Under the pieces are notes generated by a model. It was not told the origin of the DNA and did no database searches. It was given only the letters and a program-made list of their open reading frames with translations. A stretch of 64,000 nucleotides of DNA from Paenibacillus_AB hodogayensis (GTDB lineage: Bacteria > Bacillota > Bacilli > Paenibacillales > NBRC-103111), in NCBI RefSeq assembly GCF_039536325.1, contig NZ_BAAAYO010000015.1:42269-106268 (forward strand), read 5' to 3'. A program made the translations under genes and the position numbers. This document shows positions 1-8,203 of this stretch, piece by piece (the stretch's first letter is position 1; each line of letters begins with the position of its first letter).

Positions 1-1007
1 TCCTGAAGCAGGTTCGTCAGCCATTCCGCTTCGTCCCGCTCCAGTTGCTTGGACGTCTCGAAAAGACGACTCGGCTCGTCGATAACGAGGATCGCGTCCT
101 TCGGCAAATAGTCCATCAAAGTATGCCGTTCCGGATACAGCAGGCCGACGTATTTGTACAATCCGGCAAAAAACTGATGCTCCCGCAGCCGTTCGATCTC
201 ATGTCCGATCTCTTCCTTCAGCCTATCCTTGACCTGACGATCGGTCATTCTCGCCAATTGCTCCTGAAGCAATTCGAAGGCATGCTGGGCTGCTTCGTGG
301 AAGCGTTTTCTTTCGGCTATAAGTTCCTTGCAGGGCGTTATGACAACCGTGTTCAGTTTATCGATGGAACGTTGGTCTACTGCATCGAAGCTTCTTATGG
401 AGTCTACCTCCACATCGAACAGCTCGACGCGGAAAGGCGTTTCGGACGTCAGCGGATAAAAGTCCAATATTCCTCCGCGGACGCTCATCTCGCCCTTGGA
501 TTCGACCCGTTCGACCCGTTCGTAGCCGAGTTCCACCATGCGTTGCAGCAGCGCGTCCAGCTCAAGCGAATCGCCGACCTTGATCTCGATCTGCGCCTCG
601 CGGAACACGTGGCTCGGCGGCAGCAGGCGGCGAACGCCGGCGAACGGCACGACAACGACGCCGCGGAAGCCCGCAGCCAGCCGGGTTAGCGCATCGATCC
701 GCTGGGCGAGCGTTTCGGGGCTCGCGATGGCGGTCTCCGTAACGACCAATTCGTTCGCCGGATATAGAAGCACCTGATCCTCCGGCAAACATTCCAGCAA
801 ATCTTCGGTCATCTTCTGCGCCGAAAACATATTGTGCGTCACCACGAATACGGGCCGGTTCAGCTTGACGGCCAGCGCCGACAAAAACACTTGCCGCGAC
901 GATCCGGCCAAGCCGGATATCAGCTGCTCGCGCATGCCCGATTCGATGCCGGTGACAATCGATAGAAACTCGCGATCCTCGGAAAAAGCACGGATCAATG
1001 ATTGCAA
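1..1007 (-). CDS. mfd: Transcription-repair coupling factor Mfd, N-terminal part (cut by window edge)
   Basis: Mfd is a DNA translocase that removes stalled RNA polymerase and recruits UvrA. Only the first 335 or so codons of a protein usually near 1,170 aa are present; the rest lies beyond base 1. The reading frame gives the Mfd N-terminus, with VVTHN and LYPANELVVTE typical of the UvrB-like module. No ATG precedes the conserved region. The start is TTG at 1007, behind a GGAGTG ribosome-binding site about 8 bases upstream. It follows fin and pth in the order seen in Bacillus. Identity is confident; the 3' end is not visible. Confidence 0.9.
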   Translation of the reverse strand, partial: MQSLIRAFSEDREFLSIVTGIESGMREQLISGLAGSSRQVFLSALAVKLNRPVFVVTHNMFSAQKMTEDLLECLPEDQVLLYPANELVVTETAIASPETLAQRIDALTRLAAGFRGVVVVPFAGVRRLLPPSHVFREAQIEIKVGDSLELDALLQRMVELGYERVERVESKGEMSVRGGILDFYPLTSETPFRVELFDVEVDSIRSFDAVDQRSIDKLNTVVITPCKELIAERKRFHEAAQHAFELLQEQLARMTDRQVKDRLKEEIGHEIERLREHQFFAGLYKYVGLLYPERHTLMDYLPKDAILVIDEPSRLFETSKQLERDEAEWLTNLLQ

Positions 1008-1129
1008 AGGTATACACTCCTTTATGCGAGCAAACCAAAAAGAAAGCCTTGGACAACATACCGAGGCCTTGTTTCGCGTCAAAATCGAAACTTGAAGTTA
1101 AGCTATATACCCGCCCGCGATTCCGCCTG

Positions 1130-1360
1130 CTATTGGAGCGGACTGGCGACCAGGTTCAATTCCGGGTGTTCATCCAGCGCCTTGCGGCAATAATCGCACG
1201 TTAACTTGACGAGCACATCGCCACTCTGGTTATACGTAATTATATCTCCGCGTTCTTCGGGGGTCAAGAAATGGAACCCCAATTGCAATTCGTTCACCTG
1301 CGGATTGTCGATTTCCCCCATTGAAGCCGCGCAATGTCTGCATACATATTTTACAGCCAT
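1130..1360 (-). CDS. fin: Anti-sigma-F factor Fin
   Basis: This 76-aa protein has two CxxC pairs (CRHC near residue 8 and CDYC near residue 56), as expected for the small zinc-binding Fin (YabK) family. In Bacillus subtilis Fin shuts off sigma-F in the forespore so that sigma-G can take over. The position between pth and mfd on the same strand is the conserved Fin locus. Length matches the family. The family assignment rests on cysteine pattern and synteny; sigma-factor control is known from B. subtilis and only inferred here. Confidence 0.88.
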   Translation of the reverse strand: MAVKYVCRHCAASMGEIDNPQVNELQLGFHFLTPEERGDIITYNQSGDVLVKLTCDYCRKALDEHPELNLVASPLQ

Positions 1361-1476
1361 CGTATGCCCTCCTGACCGGTCCTGTGACTTGGCGTTGCGT
1401 TACTAGTATGAACCAATATACGCAAACTTAGCCGCTGCCGCAGAAGGAATCGTCCCGATCGCTCGCCGGGTGAGGT

Positions 1477-2037
1477 TTAGACGTTAAATTTCGCCATCGT
1501 CTTGTCGAACGGCTGTTCCAGCGAATATTCCAGCGCATCGACGGCCTTCTGGATCATGTCCGGCAAAGTCTTGCTCTCTTCCTTGGTGAAATCGGCCAGC
1601 ACATAATCGACGATACTGAAGCCGGGGGACGGGCGGGAGACGCCGATGCGAAGCCGGTTGAACGTTTGCGTGCCGGCATGCTGAATGATCGACTTGATCC
1701 CGTTGTGCCCGCCTGCGCTCCCCTGATAACGAAGCCGGATTTGGCCGAACGGTGTATCCATGTCGTCATAGACCACCAAAGCGTCTTCAATCGGCACTTT
1801 ATAAAAATCCATAAAGGCTCTCATCGATTCTCCGGACAAGTTCATATAGGTCATCGGCTTCAGCAAATATACCTTCTCGCCTTTCACCATCCCTTCGCCG
1901 ACAAGCGCCTTGAATTTGCCGGTTGTGACCGAAATGCCCCACTGCTCGGCGGCGCGGTCGACAACCATAAACCCGACATTATGCCGGTTGTTCCGATAGG
2001 CGGCGCCCGGATTGCCCAATCCCACTATCCATTTCAT
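1477..2037 (-). CDS. pth: Peptidyl-tRNA hydrolase
   Basis: Pth (SpoVC) releases peptides from tRNAs that fall off the ribosome. The protein opens with MKWIVGLGNPG and contains the conserved NNRHNVGF segment with the catalytic His, and later GGHNGIKSI and RLRIGVSRP. The open frame extends upstream to 2076, but the ATG at 2037 is chosen because a GGAGG site sits 11 bases before it and the homology begins there, giving 186 aa, normal for the family. It is followed by fin and mfd in the same direction. Confidence 0.95.
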   Translation of the reverse strand: MKWIVGLGNPGAAYRNNRHNVGFMVVDRAAEQWGISVTTGKFKALVGEGMVKGEKVYLLKPMTYMNLSGESMRAFMDFYKVPIEDALVVYDDMDTPFGQIRLRYQGSAGGHNGIKSIIQHAGTQTFNRLRIGVSRPSPGFSIVDYVLADFTKEESKTLPDMIQKAVDALEYSLEQPFDKTMAKFNV

Positions 2038-2142
2038 CGCGCTTGAATCCTCCGTCAAAAAAAATTTTCCAACCATGCAACGATTCGGCCCATTCAGTTG
2101 TCTATGCTATATCATAATCCCAACAAAGGCGAGGGTGGAACT

Positions 2143-2343
2143 ATGTATTCAAATGGCGATCACATTTCGGAAGACCACCATTTCAATGATCATATCCAAC
2201 ATCAGGTTCCTGTGCAAATTTATTTGGAGCATCGACACCGGGATATCGGTTATGTCGAGCGCGTCACCCACTCGTTCATTAAAGTTAACAGTACGTATTA
2301 CAACCGTGGTCTGTATACGTTCGTTTCGCGGCCGGGCTATTGA
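2143..2343 (+). CDS. Small hypothetical protein, His-rich N-terminus
   Basis: A 66-aa protein on the strand opposite its neighbours, between pth and ctc. The frame opens at 2098, but the ATG at 2143 has a good GAGGGTGG site just upstream. The first third is rich in His and Asp (SEDHHFNDHIQHQ) and the rest looks like a small beta-rich domain. I recognise no named family. Its own strong hairpin terminator follows at 2371, which supports a real transcript. Function unknown. Confidence 0.6.
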   Translation: MYSNGDHISEDHHFNDHIQHQVPVQIYLEHRHRDIGYVERVTHSFIKVNSTYYNRGLYTFVSRPGY

Positions 2344-2370
2344 GCCTGACGGTCAAGGCCAATGAAAAAT

Positions 2371-2407
2371 AAGGGGTGAAGCATCCGGCATGGATGCGTC
2401 ACCCCTT
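2371..2407. terminator. Bidirectional stem-loop between the 66-aa gene and ctc
   Basis: Arms AAGGGGTGA and TCACCCCTT flank an inner GCATCC/GGATGC pairing and a GGCAT loop. The hairpin lies between convergent genes and can end transcription from both. Confidence 0.8.
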
Positions 2408-2433
2408 CGTTGTGATGCGGACGGTCGAACCGC

Positions 2434-3072
2434 TCAATCTTGACCAACCGATTCCTGCTGCGCCTCCACGGCTTTTCCTTCCGCTTTGTCGTCGCCCGTA
2501 TCGTCGGTGTCTTCGATCGCCTTCTGAGGAACAAGAATGGTCGCCAACACGGCGTTCTCATCCGTCTTCAGCTCGACTTCCGGCGGCAGCTGCAAGTCCT
2601 TCGCTAGGAAGCTTCCGCCAAGCTCAAGGCCGCTGATATCGACGGCGATGGAGCCCGGCAAGTGATCCGGGAGACAGCGCACCTCCACCTCATGAAGCAC
2701 GGCGGTCAGGACGCCCCCTTCCCGCTGGGCAGGCGATTCGCCCGTCAATTCAAGGCCGACCGTAGCACGGATCGGCTCGTTCATATTGATTTGGTGAAAA
2801 TCGATGTGCAGCAGGCTGCGACTCAGGCTATCCCGCTGAATGCCGTTGATCATTACCGGGAATTTCCCCTGGTTCGGAATATCCATCTCCAGAATGGAAT
2901 GCTGGTGATGCCGGAGCAGAGCGTTCAATTCCTTCTCGTTGATGGAGATCGGCGTACTCGGCACTTTCTTGCCGTATACGACCCCCGGTACTTGGCCTTG
3001 CTCCCGCATTTTCTTCAAGTCGGATTTCGTTATGCTGTCTTTGCGGTTCTCCGCTTTCAATGTCGTGGTCAT
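2434..3072 (-). CDS. ctc: 50S ribosomal protein L25, long general-stress (Ctc) form
   Basis: Binds 5S rRNA in the large subunit. The 212-aa length is that of the two-domain Ctc/TL5 type: an N-terminal 5S-binding barrel (VPGVVYGKKVPSTPI) and a C-terminal domain (GGVLTAVLHEVEVRCLPDHLPGSI), ending in an acidic tail. ATG at 3072 follows an AGGAGGTATTT site. In B. subtilis prs lies between glmU and ctc. Here only 69 bases separate the two genes and prs is missing. Confidence 0.93.
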   Translation of the reverse strand: MTTTLKAENRKDSITKSDLKKMREQGQVPGVVYGKKVPSTPISINEKELNALLRHHQHSILEMDIPNQGKFPVMINGIQRDSLSRSLLHIDFHQINMNEPIRATVGLELTGESPAQREGGVLTAVLHEVEVRCLPDHLPGSIAVDISGLELGGSFLAKDLQLPPEVELKTDENAVLATILVPQKAIEDTDDTGDDKAEGKAVEAQQESVGQD

Positions 3073-3141
3073 ATCTCGAAATACCTCCTGACAAAATGGC
3101 TAGTCTATGTTAACTTACCCATTTCGAGGAGGTTCGAAACA

Positions 3142-4545
3142 TCACTCGGCCGACTTCTTGCTTTCTTTGGCCGCTTTGAACTTGCTGCGCATCTTGTCCG
3201 CATACCCCGGCTTGTTCACTTGCCGCTCGCGGGCAACCGCCATATCGTTGTCGTCCACGTTGTGTGTAATCGTCGAGCCGGCCACCAGGAAGGCCCCTTT
3301 GCCTACGGTCAGCGGAGCGACCAGATTGACGTTGCTGCCGACGAACGCATCGTCGCCGATGATCGTCCGGTGCTTGTTAAAGCCGTCGTAATTGACGGTA
3401 ATCGCCCCGCAGCCGATATTGACGTTTTTGCCCACTTCCGCGTCGCCGATATAGCTCAGATGCGATACCTTGACCCCTTCGTCGAGAAAAGCGTTCTTGA
3501 TCTCCACAAAGTCGCCGATCTTCACCTTGCCGGCCAGCTTCGCGCCGGGACGCAAATAAGCGAAAGGTCCTACCGTGGAGCCGTCTCCGACCTCGGCCCC
3601 GGACAGCACGGATTGGGTAATATGGACTCCGTTCCCGATAACCGTATCGGTAACGTCGCAATGAGGACCGAACGTGCAGTCTTCTCCGACGATCGTACGG
3701 CCCCGCAGCGCCGTACCAGGGTGAATGACCGTGTCCGCGCCGATGACGACGCCCTTCTCGATGTAGGTGCTTGCCGGATCGATCAAAGTAACGCCATTCG
3801 CCATATGCTGACGGTTGATGCGCTCTCGCATATATTTTTCCGCTTCCGACAAGGCAATGCGGTCGTTGACGCCGATCCATTCCGAAGGATCTGTCGTGCA
3901 GTAGCCGAGCACCTTCTCGCCTTGTTCGCGCAAAATACCGATAACATCGGTAAAATAATATTCGTTCTGGGCATTATTGTTGGTGACCTGGGCAAGCGCG
4001 GCGAACAGCTTGCGGTTGTCGAAGCAATACGTACCCGCATTGATCTCGGCAATCGCATCCTGCTCGGGCGTGCAATCTTTCTGTTCGACGATGCGCACCA
4101 CATGGCCCTGCTCGTTGCGCACAATGCGCCCGTAGCCCTGGGGCACGTCCAACGTAGCGCTCATCAGCGTAGCCGCGGCGCCTTGTTCCCGGTGCAGCCG
4201 GATCATGGCCTCCAGGGAGTCCGGCCGAATGAGCGGGGTATCCCCGCAGATGACGACGGTAATCCCGTCCTCCTGCTCCAGCAGCGGCCCGGCCATCGAT
4301 ACGGCATGTCCCGTACCGAGCTGCTCGGCCTGAAGTGCGAATTCGGCCCGGTCCCCGACGTAAGTTTTTACCTGTTCCGCACCGTGACCGACGATCACGA
4401 CCTTCCGGTCCGTCTGCACCGTATCGAGCACGTCCAGCACATGGCCGACCATAGGCTTGCCGCACACGGGATGAAGCACCTTGTACAGCTTCGATTTCAT
4501 CCTCTTGCCTTGTCCGGCAGCCAGCACTACTCCTAATATCCGCAT
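3142..4545 (-). CDS. glmU: Bifunctional UDP-N-acetylglucosamine pyrophosphorylase / glucosamine-1-phosphate N-acetyltransferase
   Basis: GlmU makes UDP-GlcNAc for peptidoglycan and teichoic acids. The N-terminal nucleotidyltransferase starts MRILGVVLAAGQGKRM. The C-terminal half is a left-handed beta helix with hexapeptide repeats from about residue 250 (for example VIGADTVIHPGTAL). The track extends to 4671, but ATG 4545 sits after GGAGGAGGAC, matches the family start and gives 467 aa. It lies downstream of spoVG, as in Bacillus (gcaD). Confidence 0.96.
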   Translation of the reverse strand: MRILGVVLAAGQGKRMKSKLYKVLHPVCGKPMVGHVLDVLDTVQTDRKVVIVGHGAEQVKTYVGDRAEFALQAEQLGTGHAVSMAGPLLEQEDGITVVICGDTPLIRPDSLEAMIRLHREQGAAATLMSATLDVPQGYGRIVRNEQGHVVRIVEQKDCTPEQDAIAEINAGTYCFDNRKLFAALAQVTNNNAQNEYYFTDVIGILREQGEKVLGYCTTDPSEWIGVNDRIALSEAEKYMRERINRQHMANGVTLIDPASTYIEKGVVIGADTVIHPGTALRGRTIVGEDCTFGPHCDVTDTVIGNGVHITQSVLSGAEVGDGSTVGPFAYLRPGAKLAGKVKIGDFVEIKNAFLDEGVKVSHLSYIGDAEVGKNVNIGCGAITVNYDGFNKHRTIIGDDAFVGSNVNLVAPLTVGKGAFLVAGSTITHNVDDNDMAVARERQVNKPGYADKMRSKFKAAKESKKSAE

Positions 4546-4635
4546 GTTTCGTCCTCCTCCTGACCACTTTCCCAAGGAAGCTTGCTTCGAAAGCAAAGGC
4601 TTCGTTTCCCTATCGAATATAGCGTAATTGGCGCA

Positions 4636-4668
4636 AAAAGAAAAGAGAGCCAAAAGTCGGGCTCTCTT
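4636..4668 (-). terminator. Rho-independent terminator after spoVG
   Basis: On the minus strand AAGAGAGCC and GGCTCTCTT form the stem, followed by a T-rich run. It lies just past the spoVG stop and upstream of glmU, so glmU probably depends on read-through or its own promoter. Confidence 0.8.
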
Positions 4669-4683
4669 CACTGTCTCATCAAA

Positions 4684-4968
4684 TCAGGCTCCTTCTTCAA
4701 TAACTTCTTCCTCGCTGGATACCCGGTCATACTCGGCCAAAACGGCCGCCTGAATTTTCTCGCGAGTGGTGGAAGAAATCGGATGAGCGATGTCTCGAAA
4801 CTCTCCATCCGGTGTCCGCTTGCTCGGCATGGCAACGAACATCCCGTTGTTTCCGTCGATGACGCGAATGTCGTGAACGACGAATTCGTTGTCAATCGTA
4901 ATGGAAGCAATCGCTTTCATTCTCCCCTCGGAGTTTACCCGGCGAAGACGTACATCAGTAATCTGCAA
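4684..4968 (-). CDS. spoVG: Septation/RNA-binding regulator SpoVG
   Basis: A 94-aa protein opening MQITDVRLRRVNSEGRMKA with the conserved VVHDIRVIDG and FVAMPSKRTPDGEFRDIAHP segments. SpoVG family proteins bind nucleic acid and affect spore cortex formation and septation. The start ATG at 4968 follows AAAGGTGGTGAAC. Placed after ridA, as in Bacillus. Confidence 0.96.
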   Translation of the reverse strand: MQITDVRLRRVNSEGRMKAIASITIDNEFVVHDIRVIDGNNGMFVAMPSKRTPDGEFRDIAHPISSTTREKIQAAVLAEYDRVSSEEEVIEEGA

Positions 4969-5083
4969 TTGTGTTCACCACCTTTGGACTGTGCGAGACT
5001 TGGGTGTATACTTCCACATTCCAAAGCTAAATCCTCCTAGAATTTTCCGAAAAACCACGTTTTTTTAAAAATTTATTTGCAAT

Positions 5084-5476
5084 TTAAACTTTTTCGACAA
5101 CTTTCGCGGCGATCAGTTCTATTTCGACAAGAACGTCCTTGGGTAAGCGCGCTACCTCTACGGTGGACCGGGCTGGCTTATGGTCTCCGAAGTAAGACGC
5201 ATAGATTTGATTGACCGTTGCAAACTGATTCATATCCTTGATAAATACCGTTGCTTTAAGTACATCGGACAAGGATGCTCCCGCTTGCTCCAGCACGGCC
5301 GACAAATTGCGGAATACTTGATGCGTCTGCTCCTCGATTCCCCCTTGCACCAGTTCGCCTTGCTCGTTCAGCGGAATTTGGCCCGAGGTGAAGACGAGAT
5401 TGCCGAAAGCTACGGCTTGCGAATAAGGTCCGATGGCGGCAGGCGCCTTGGCAGTCGATACGATTTCAATGGTCAT
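5084..5476 (-). CDS. ridA: RidA family enamine/imine deaminase (YabJ)
   Basis: RidA hydrolyses reactive enamines such as 2-aminoacrylate. The 130-aa protein has the family hallmarks APAAIGPYSQA near the start, FTSGQIPL, and the conserved Arg in PARSTVEVARLPKD. The frame extends 9 codons upstream, but ATG 5476 behind AAAGGGGAAAA matches the family start. It lies directly downstream of purR. Confidence 0.94.
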   Translation of the reverse strand: MTIEIVSTAKAPAAIGPYSQAVAFGNLVFTSGQIPLNEQGELVQGGIEEQTHQVFRNLSAVLEQAGASLSDVLKATVFIKDMNQFATVNQIYASYFGDHKPARSTVEVARLPKDVLVEIELIAAKVVEKV

Positions 5477-5552
5477 CGCAGTTTTCCCCTTTGTTTGGTA
5501 CAAAGTCAGAGTTCGACCTATTCATAAAATCCGACTTTTGTACGAGATGGTT

Positions 5553-6371
5553 TTAGTTAAAATAAGTGCCTGGCAATACGGATATTTGTTTCGTTCTCGG
5601 ATCGACGCTGGTCAACTTGGCGACCGATATGTAATCCTCGACCAGATGCTCTTCCACCTCGGCGGACTCGACGAACACGCCGACTCCCTGAACGGTTGCG
5701 CGAAATTCCTTCAGCAGGTCGATCATACCCTGGATCGTTCCCCCGGCCCGCATAAAGTCGTCGATGATCAGCACGTTCGAGTGCTCTTTGAGCGCCCTGC
5801 GTCCGAGCGACATCGTAGAGATGCGCTTGGTGGAGCCGGACACGTAGTTGATGCTCACCGCCGAGCCCTCGGTCACGCGGTTGTCGCGTCTGACGATGAC
5901 GACGGGCAGGTTCAGATAAGTGGCGGTCGCGAAGGCGAGCGGAATGCCCTTGGTTTCCACGGTCATGACGACATCGAGCGGCTTGTCCGCGAAGGCGGTG
6001 GCGAACATCTTTCCGATCTCGCTTACCAGTCCCGGCTGGCCGAGCATGTCGCTCATATACAAATAACCGCCCGGCAGTACCCGGTCGGGCAGTTCAAGCT
6101 GTTTGCGTATGTCGTTCAAAATATCCAGGGAAGACGCTTTGGAGATTTTCGGTGTAAACTTGACCCCGCCCGCAGCGCCCGCAAGCGTATGCAGCTCGCC
6201 AAGCCCTTCCTCTTCGAACGCCTCTTTAATGATCGCCAAATCCTCGCTGATCGACGACTTGGCGGAAGCGTACCGTTCCGCGAATACGGTAAGCGGTATT
6301 AACGTGTGGGGGCGGAACAACAAATACTGCGTCATTTCCACCAATCTGGCACTACGTTTCAGTTTTTTCAT
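5553..6371 (-). CDS. purR: Purine operon repressor PurR
   Basis: Gram-positive PurR is a PRPP-responsive repressor of purine synthesis genes. The 272-aa protein has an N-terminal winged-helix part (MKKLKRSARLVEMTQYLL) and a phosphoribosyltransferase-like domain with the PRPP-binding loop VLIIDDFMRAGGT near residue 200. A much longer open frame runs upstream to 6962 but that part is antisense to ispE. ATG 6371, behind a GGGGGAGAGG site, is the true start. Confidence 0.95.
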   Translation of the reverse strand: MKKLKRSARLVEMTQYLLFRPHTLIPLTVFAERYASAKSSISEDLAIIKEAFEEEGLGELHTLAGAAGGVKFTPKISKASSLDILNDIRKQLELPDRVLPGGYLYMSDMLGQPGLVSEIGKMFATAFADKPLDVVMTVETKGIPLAFATATYLNLPVVIVRRDNRVTEGSAVSINYVSGSTKRISTMSLGRRALKEHSNVLIIDDFMRAGGTIQGMIDLLKEFRATVQGVGVFVESAEVEEHLVEDYISVAKLTSVDPRTKQISVLPGTYFN

Positions 6372-6454
6372 GCGCCTCTCCCCCCACAACCGCAAATTCC
6401 GAATAATATACCAAAAATATATCACTTTCATCCGGCTTTTCGCAACTGGACTGC

Positions 6455-7309
6455 TTACGGCAGCAGACGCACCGCGTACACATCCTTGCAAAATCCGCGC
6501 AGGCCGTTGTAGATGCGGGCCACCTTGGACTGCTTTTGAACGAGCCCGAATACGGTCGGACCGCTCCCTGACATCATGACCCCGTCGGCACCGAGCCTCA
6601 GCATGCACTCCTTGATTTGCCGCACTTCGGGATAATGCCGGATTGTGACGTCCTCCAGCACGTTGCCCATGGCCGCGCACACGTCGGCGAACCGTTTCCC
6701 GCGAATGGCGCTCAGCATGTCCGCCGTAGACGGATGACGCTCGATGGCGCCGGCCTGCAGCCTGCCGTATATTTCTTGGGTCGACACGTGAATCGGCGGC
6801 TTGGCCAAAATCACCCAGCATTGCGGCGGTCCTTCGATCGGCTCCAGCTTCTCTCCCCGTCCTCTGGCGACCGCCGTCCCTCCCGTCACGCAGAACGGCA
6901 CGTCGGAGCCGAGCTCCGCTCCAAGCGCCTGAAGCTCCGGAACGGGGATATTGAGCCTCCACAGCCGGTTCAGGCCGCGCAGAGCCGCAGCCGCATCGCT
7001 GCTCCCTCCGGCCAGCCCAGCCGCGACAGGGATTCGCTTATCCAAATGAATATAGACGCCGCTCCGGACGTCGTACCGTTCTTTAATCAGCCTGGCCGCT
7101 TGAAACGCCAGATTCTTCTCGTCGAGCGGGATGTATCCCGCCTGGCTGGCTATGATGATCGTATCCCGCGGAAGCTCCTGCATCTCCAGACGGTCGGCAA
7201 GGTCGATCATCGTCATGATCATTTCCACTTCATGATAGCCGTCGTCTCTCTTGCGCAGCACGTCGAGCAGCAAATTGATTTTCGCCGGCGCCTTCTCGTA
7301 TATTTTCAT
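6455..7309 (-). CDS. ispE: 4-diphosphocytidyl-2-C-methyl-D-erythritol kinase
   Basis: IspE phosphorylates CDP-ME in the non-mevalonate isoprenoid pathway. The GHMP kinase signature PVAAGLAGGSSDAAAALRGL is near residue 95, the N-terminal motif is KAPAKINLLLDVL, and the C-terminal motif MMSGSGPTVFGL is present. ATG 7309 with AAAGG nine bases upstream is preferred to the TTG at 7318, giving 284 aa. Confidence 0.95.
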   Translation of the reverse strand: MKIYEKAPAKINLLLDVLRKRDDGYHEVEMIMTMIDLADRLEMQELPRDTIIIASQAGYIPLDEKNLAFQAARLIKERYDVRSGVYIHLDKRIPVAAGLAGGSSDAAAALRGLNRLWRLNIPVPELQALGAELGSDVPFCVTGGTAVARGRGEKLEPIEGPPQCWVILAKPPIHVSTQEIYGRLQAGAIERHPSTADMLSAIRGKRFADVCAAMGNVLEDVTIRHYPEVRQIKECMLRLGADGVMMSGSGPTVFGLVQKQSKVARIYNGLRGFCKDVYAVRLLP

Positions 7310-7364
7310 AGTCCACAACCTTTACCGAAGCGATAACTAATTCCATATTATATCAAACAGGCAA

Positions 7365-7399
7365 ACGAAAAGCTAAAACGGCGCGAAGCCGCTTTAGCT
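7365..7399 (-). terminator. Terminator after sspF (spore protein gene)
   Basis: Minus-strand stem AGCTAAA..CGGC with loop TTCGC and its complement, followed by TTTTCGTTT. Confidence 0.75.
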
Positions 7400-7426
7400 T
7401 GAAGTGAAGCTCTTTACCCGTATCGG

Positions 7427-7618
7427 CTATCGACGGGGGGAAGACGAATTGGAGAGCTGCTGCTCGGCGAGCTGGATCGCCCGCTTTACCATATTGCCGG
7501 CGTCCTTGGCCCGGATGCCTCCCCAGCCTTCCCGCTGCACCGTATCGTAGAAGCCCAGATCTTTAGCCAGCTCGTCCTTGAACGTCTCGGACATCATTCC
7601 TCGTCTGCGACGACTCAT
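7427..7618 (-). CDS. sspF: Small acid-soluble spore protein, SspF type
   Basis: A 63-aa protein of the alpha/beta-type SASP family, which coats and protects spore DNA. It contains the SASP-like segment FKDELAKDLGFYDTV and GGIRAKDAGNMVKRAI. It sits between ispE and veg, exactly where sspF is in B. subtilis, and has its own terminator. ATG 7618 follows AAGGAGGTGCATG. This sspF is unrelated to the phosphorothioation gene of the same name in the element. Confidence 0.9.
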   Translation of the reverse strand: MSRRRRGMMSETFKDELAKDLGFYDTVQREGWGGIRAKDAGNMVKRAIQLAEQQLSNSSSPRR

Positions 7619-7661
7619 TCTGCATGCACCTCCTTCATAGGCGAATTGTTCGTATTATGTG

Positions 7662-7692
7662 AAAAAAGCGGCGAAACGATTCGTTTCGCCGC
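7662..7692 (-). terminator. Terminator after veg
   Basis: Near-perfect 12-bp stem GCGGCGAAACGA/TCGTTTCGCCGC followed on the minus strand by TTTTTT. Confidence 0.85.
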
Positions 7693-7710
7693 CGGTTACG
7701 CTGTATGAGG

Positions 7711-7986
7711 TTAATGCTGAATATAGGTGATACGGACTTGTCCTTCGTCCTGACATACGGTTACTTCGACCGACTCGGTCAAAATATCCGCGTAGCTGTA
7801 GGAAACACGCTTAAACGCGTTTTGGTCCTGGTCCAGCTTGACGATAAAGACAGAAGGGTAGGTTTCTTCCAACACACCGGAACGCTCGATCGTTTTCCGA
7901 CGGCCTCCGTTAGCCCGCAACATGATCTTCTGCCCGACGTGGGCTTCCAAACTGCGTTTAATTTCCAACAGCGCATTTTTTGCCAT
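7711..7986 (-). CDS. veg: Veg protein
   Basis: A 91-aa Veg family protein (MAKNALLEIKRSLEAHVGQK, RANGGRRKTIERSGVLEETYP). In B. subtilis Veg stimulates biofilm matrix expression. ATG 7986 is chosen over TTG 7992 because GGTGG lies 9 bases upstream of it. Two tandem sigma-A promoters stand upstream and a strong terminator follows, so it forms its own transcription unit. Confidence 0.93.
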   Translation of the reverse strand: MAKNALLEIKRSLEAHVGQKIMLRANGGRRKTIERSGVLEETYPSVFIVKLDQDQNAFKRVSYSYADILTESVEVTVCQDEGQVRITYIQH

Positions 7987-8013
7987 TGTCAACTACCACC
8001 TCTTTCCTTGTCT

Positions 8014-8043
8014 ATTATAACCCATCCAGAGGTAGTATGTCAA
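8014..8043 (-). promoter_or_regulatory. veg promoter P2 (proximal, sigma-A type)
   Basis: Minus-strand TTGACA (8038-8043) and TATAAT (8014-8019), both consensus, with an 18-bp spacer. The -10 element lies about 28 bases before the veg start. Confidence 0.85.
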
Positions 8044-8055
8044 ATCAAACTAAAT

Positions 8056-8085
8056 ATTATATCAGTGAACCAAACTTACTGTCAA
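8056..8085 (-). promoter_or_regulatory. veg promoter P1 (distal, sigma-A type)
   Basis: A second consensus pair, TTGACA (8080-8085) and TATAAT (8056-8061), spacer 18 bp. Tandem consensus promoters agree with veg being one of the strongest vegetative promoters in Bacillus. Confidence 0.83.
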
Positions 8086-8175
8086 TGCCCTTTCTACTGC
8101 CTTTTTTTCGATTTTTAGGCCATTCTCCTCCGTAACATTCACATAATGTTCATATTTTATCCATTTTGACGGCAA

Positions 8176-8203
8176 AAAAGAAAAAAGCACCTTTCGGCAC
8201 TTT
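8176..8203 (-). terminator. Terminator after yabG
   Basis: Minus strand AAGTGCC-GAAA-GGTGCTT stem (two G-T pairs) followed by TTTTCTTTTTT, directly after the yabG stop. Confidence 0.75.

Noticed and set aside
562..1059. A 165-aa minus-strand open frame over the mfd start.
   Set aside because: It is out of frame with Mfd, Arg-rich and low in complexity, as shadow frames in GC-rich genes are.
2662..4536. A 624-aa plus-strand open frame across ctc and glmU.
   Set aside because: It is antisense to two certain genes and has no ribosome-binding site or recognisable domain.
5433..6302. A 289-aa plus-strand open frame opposite purR.
   Set aside because: Antisense to a well-supported gene; composition is typical of complementary codons.
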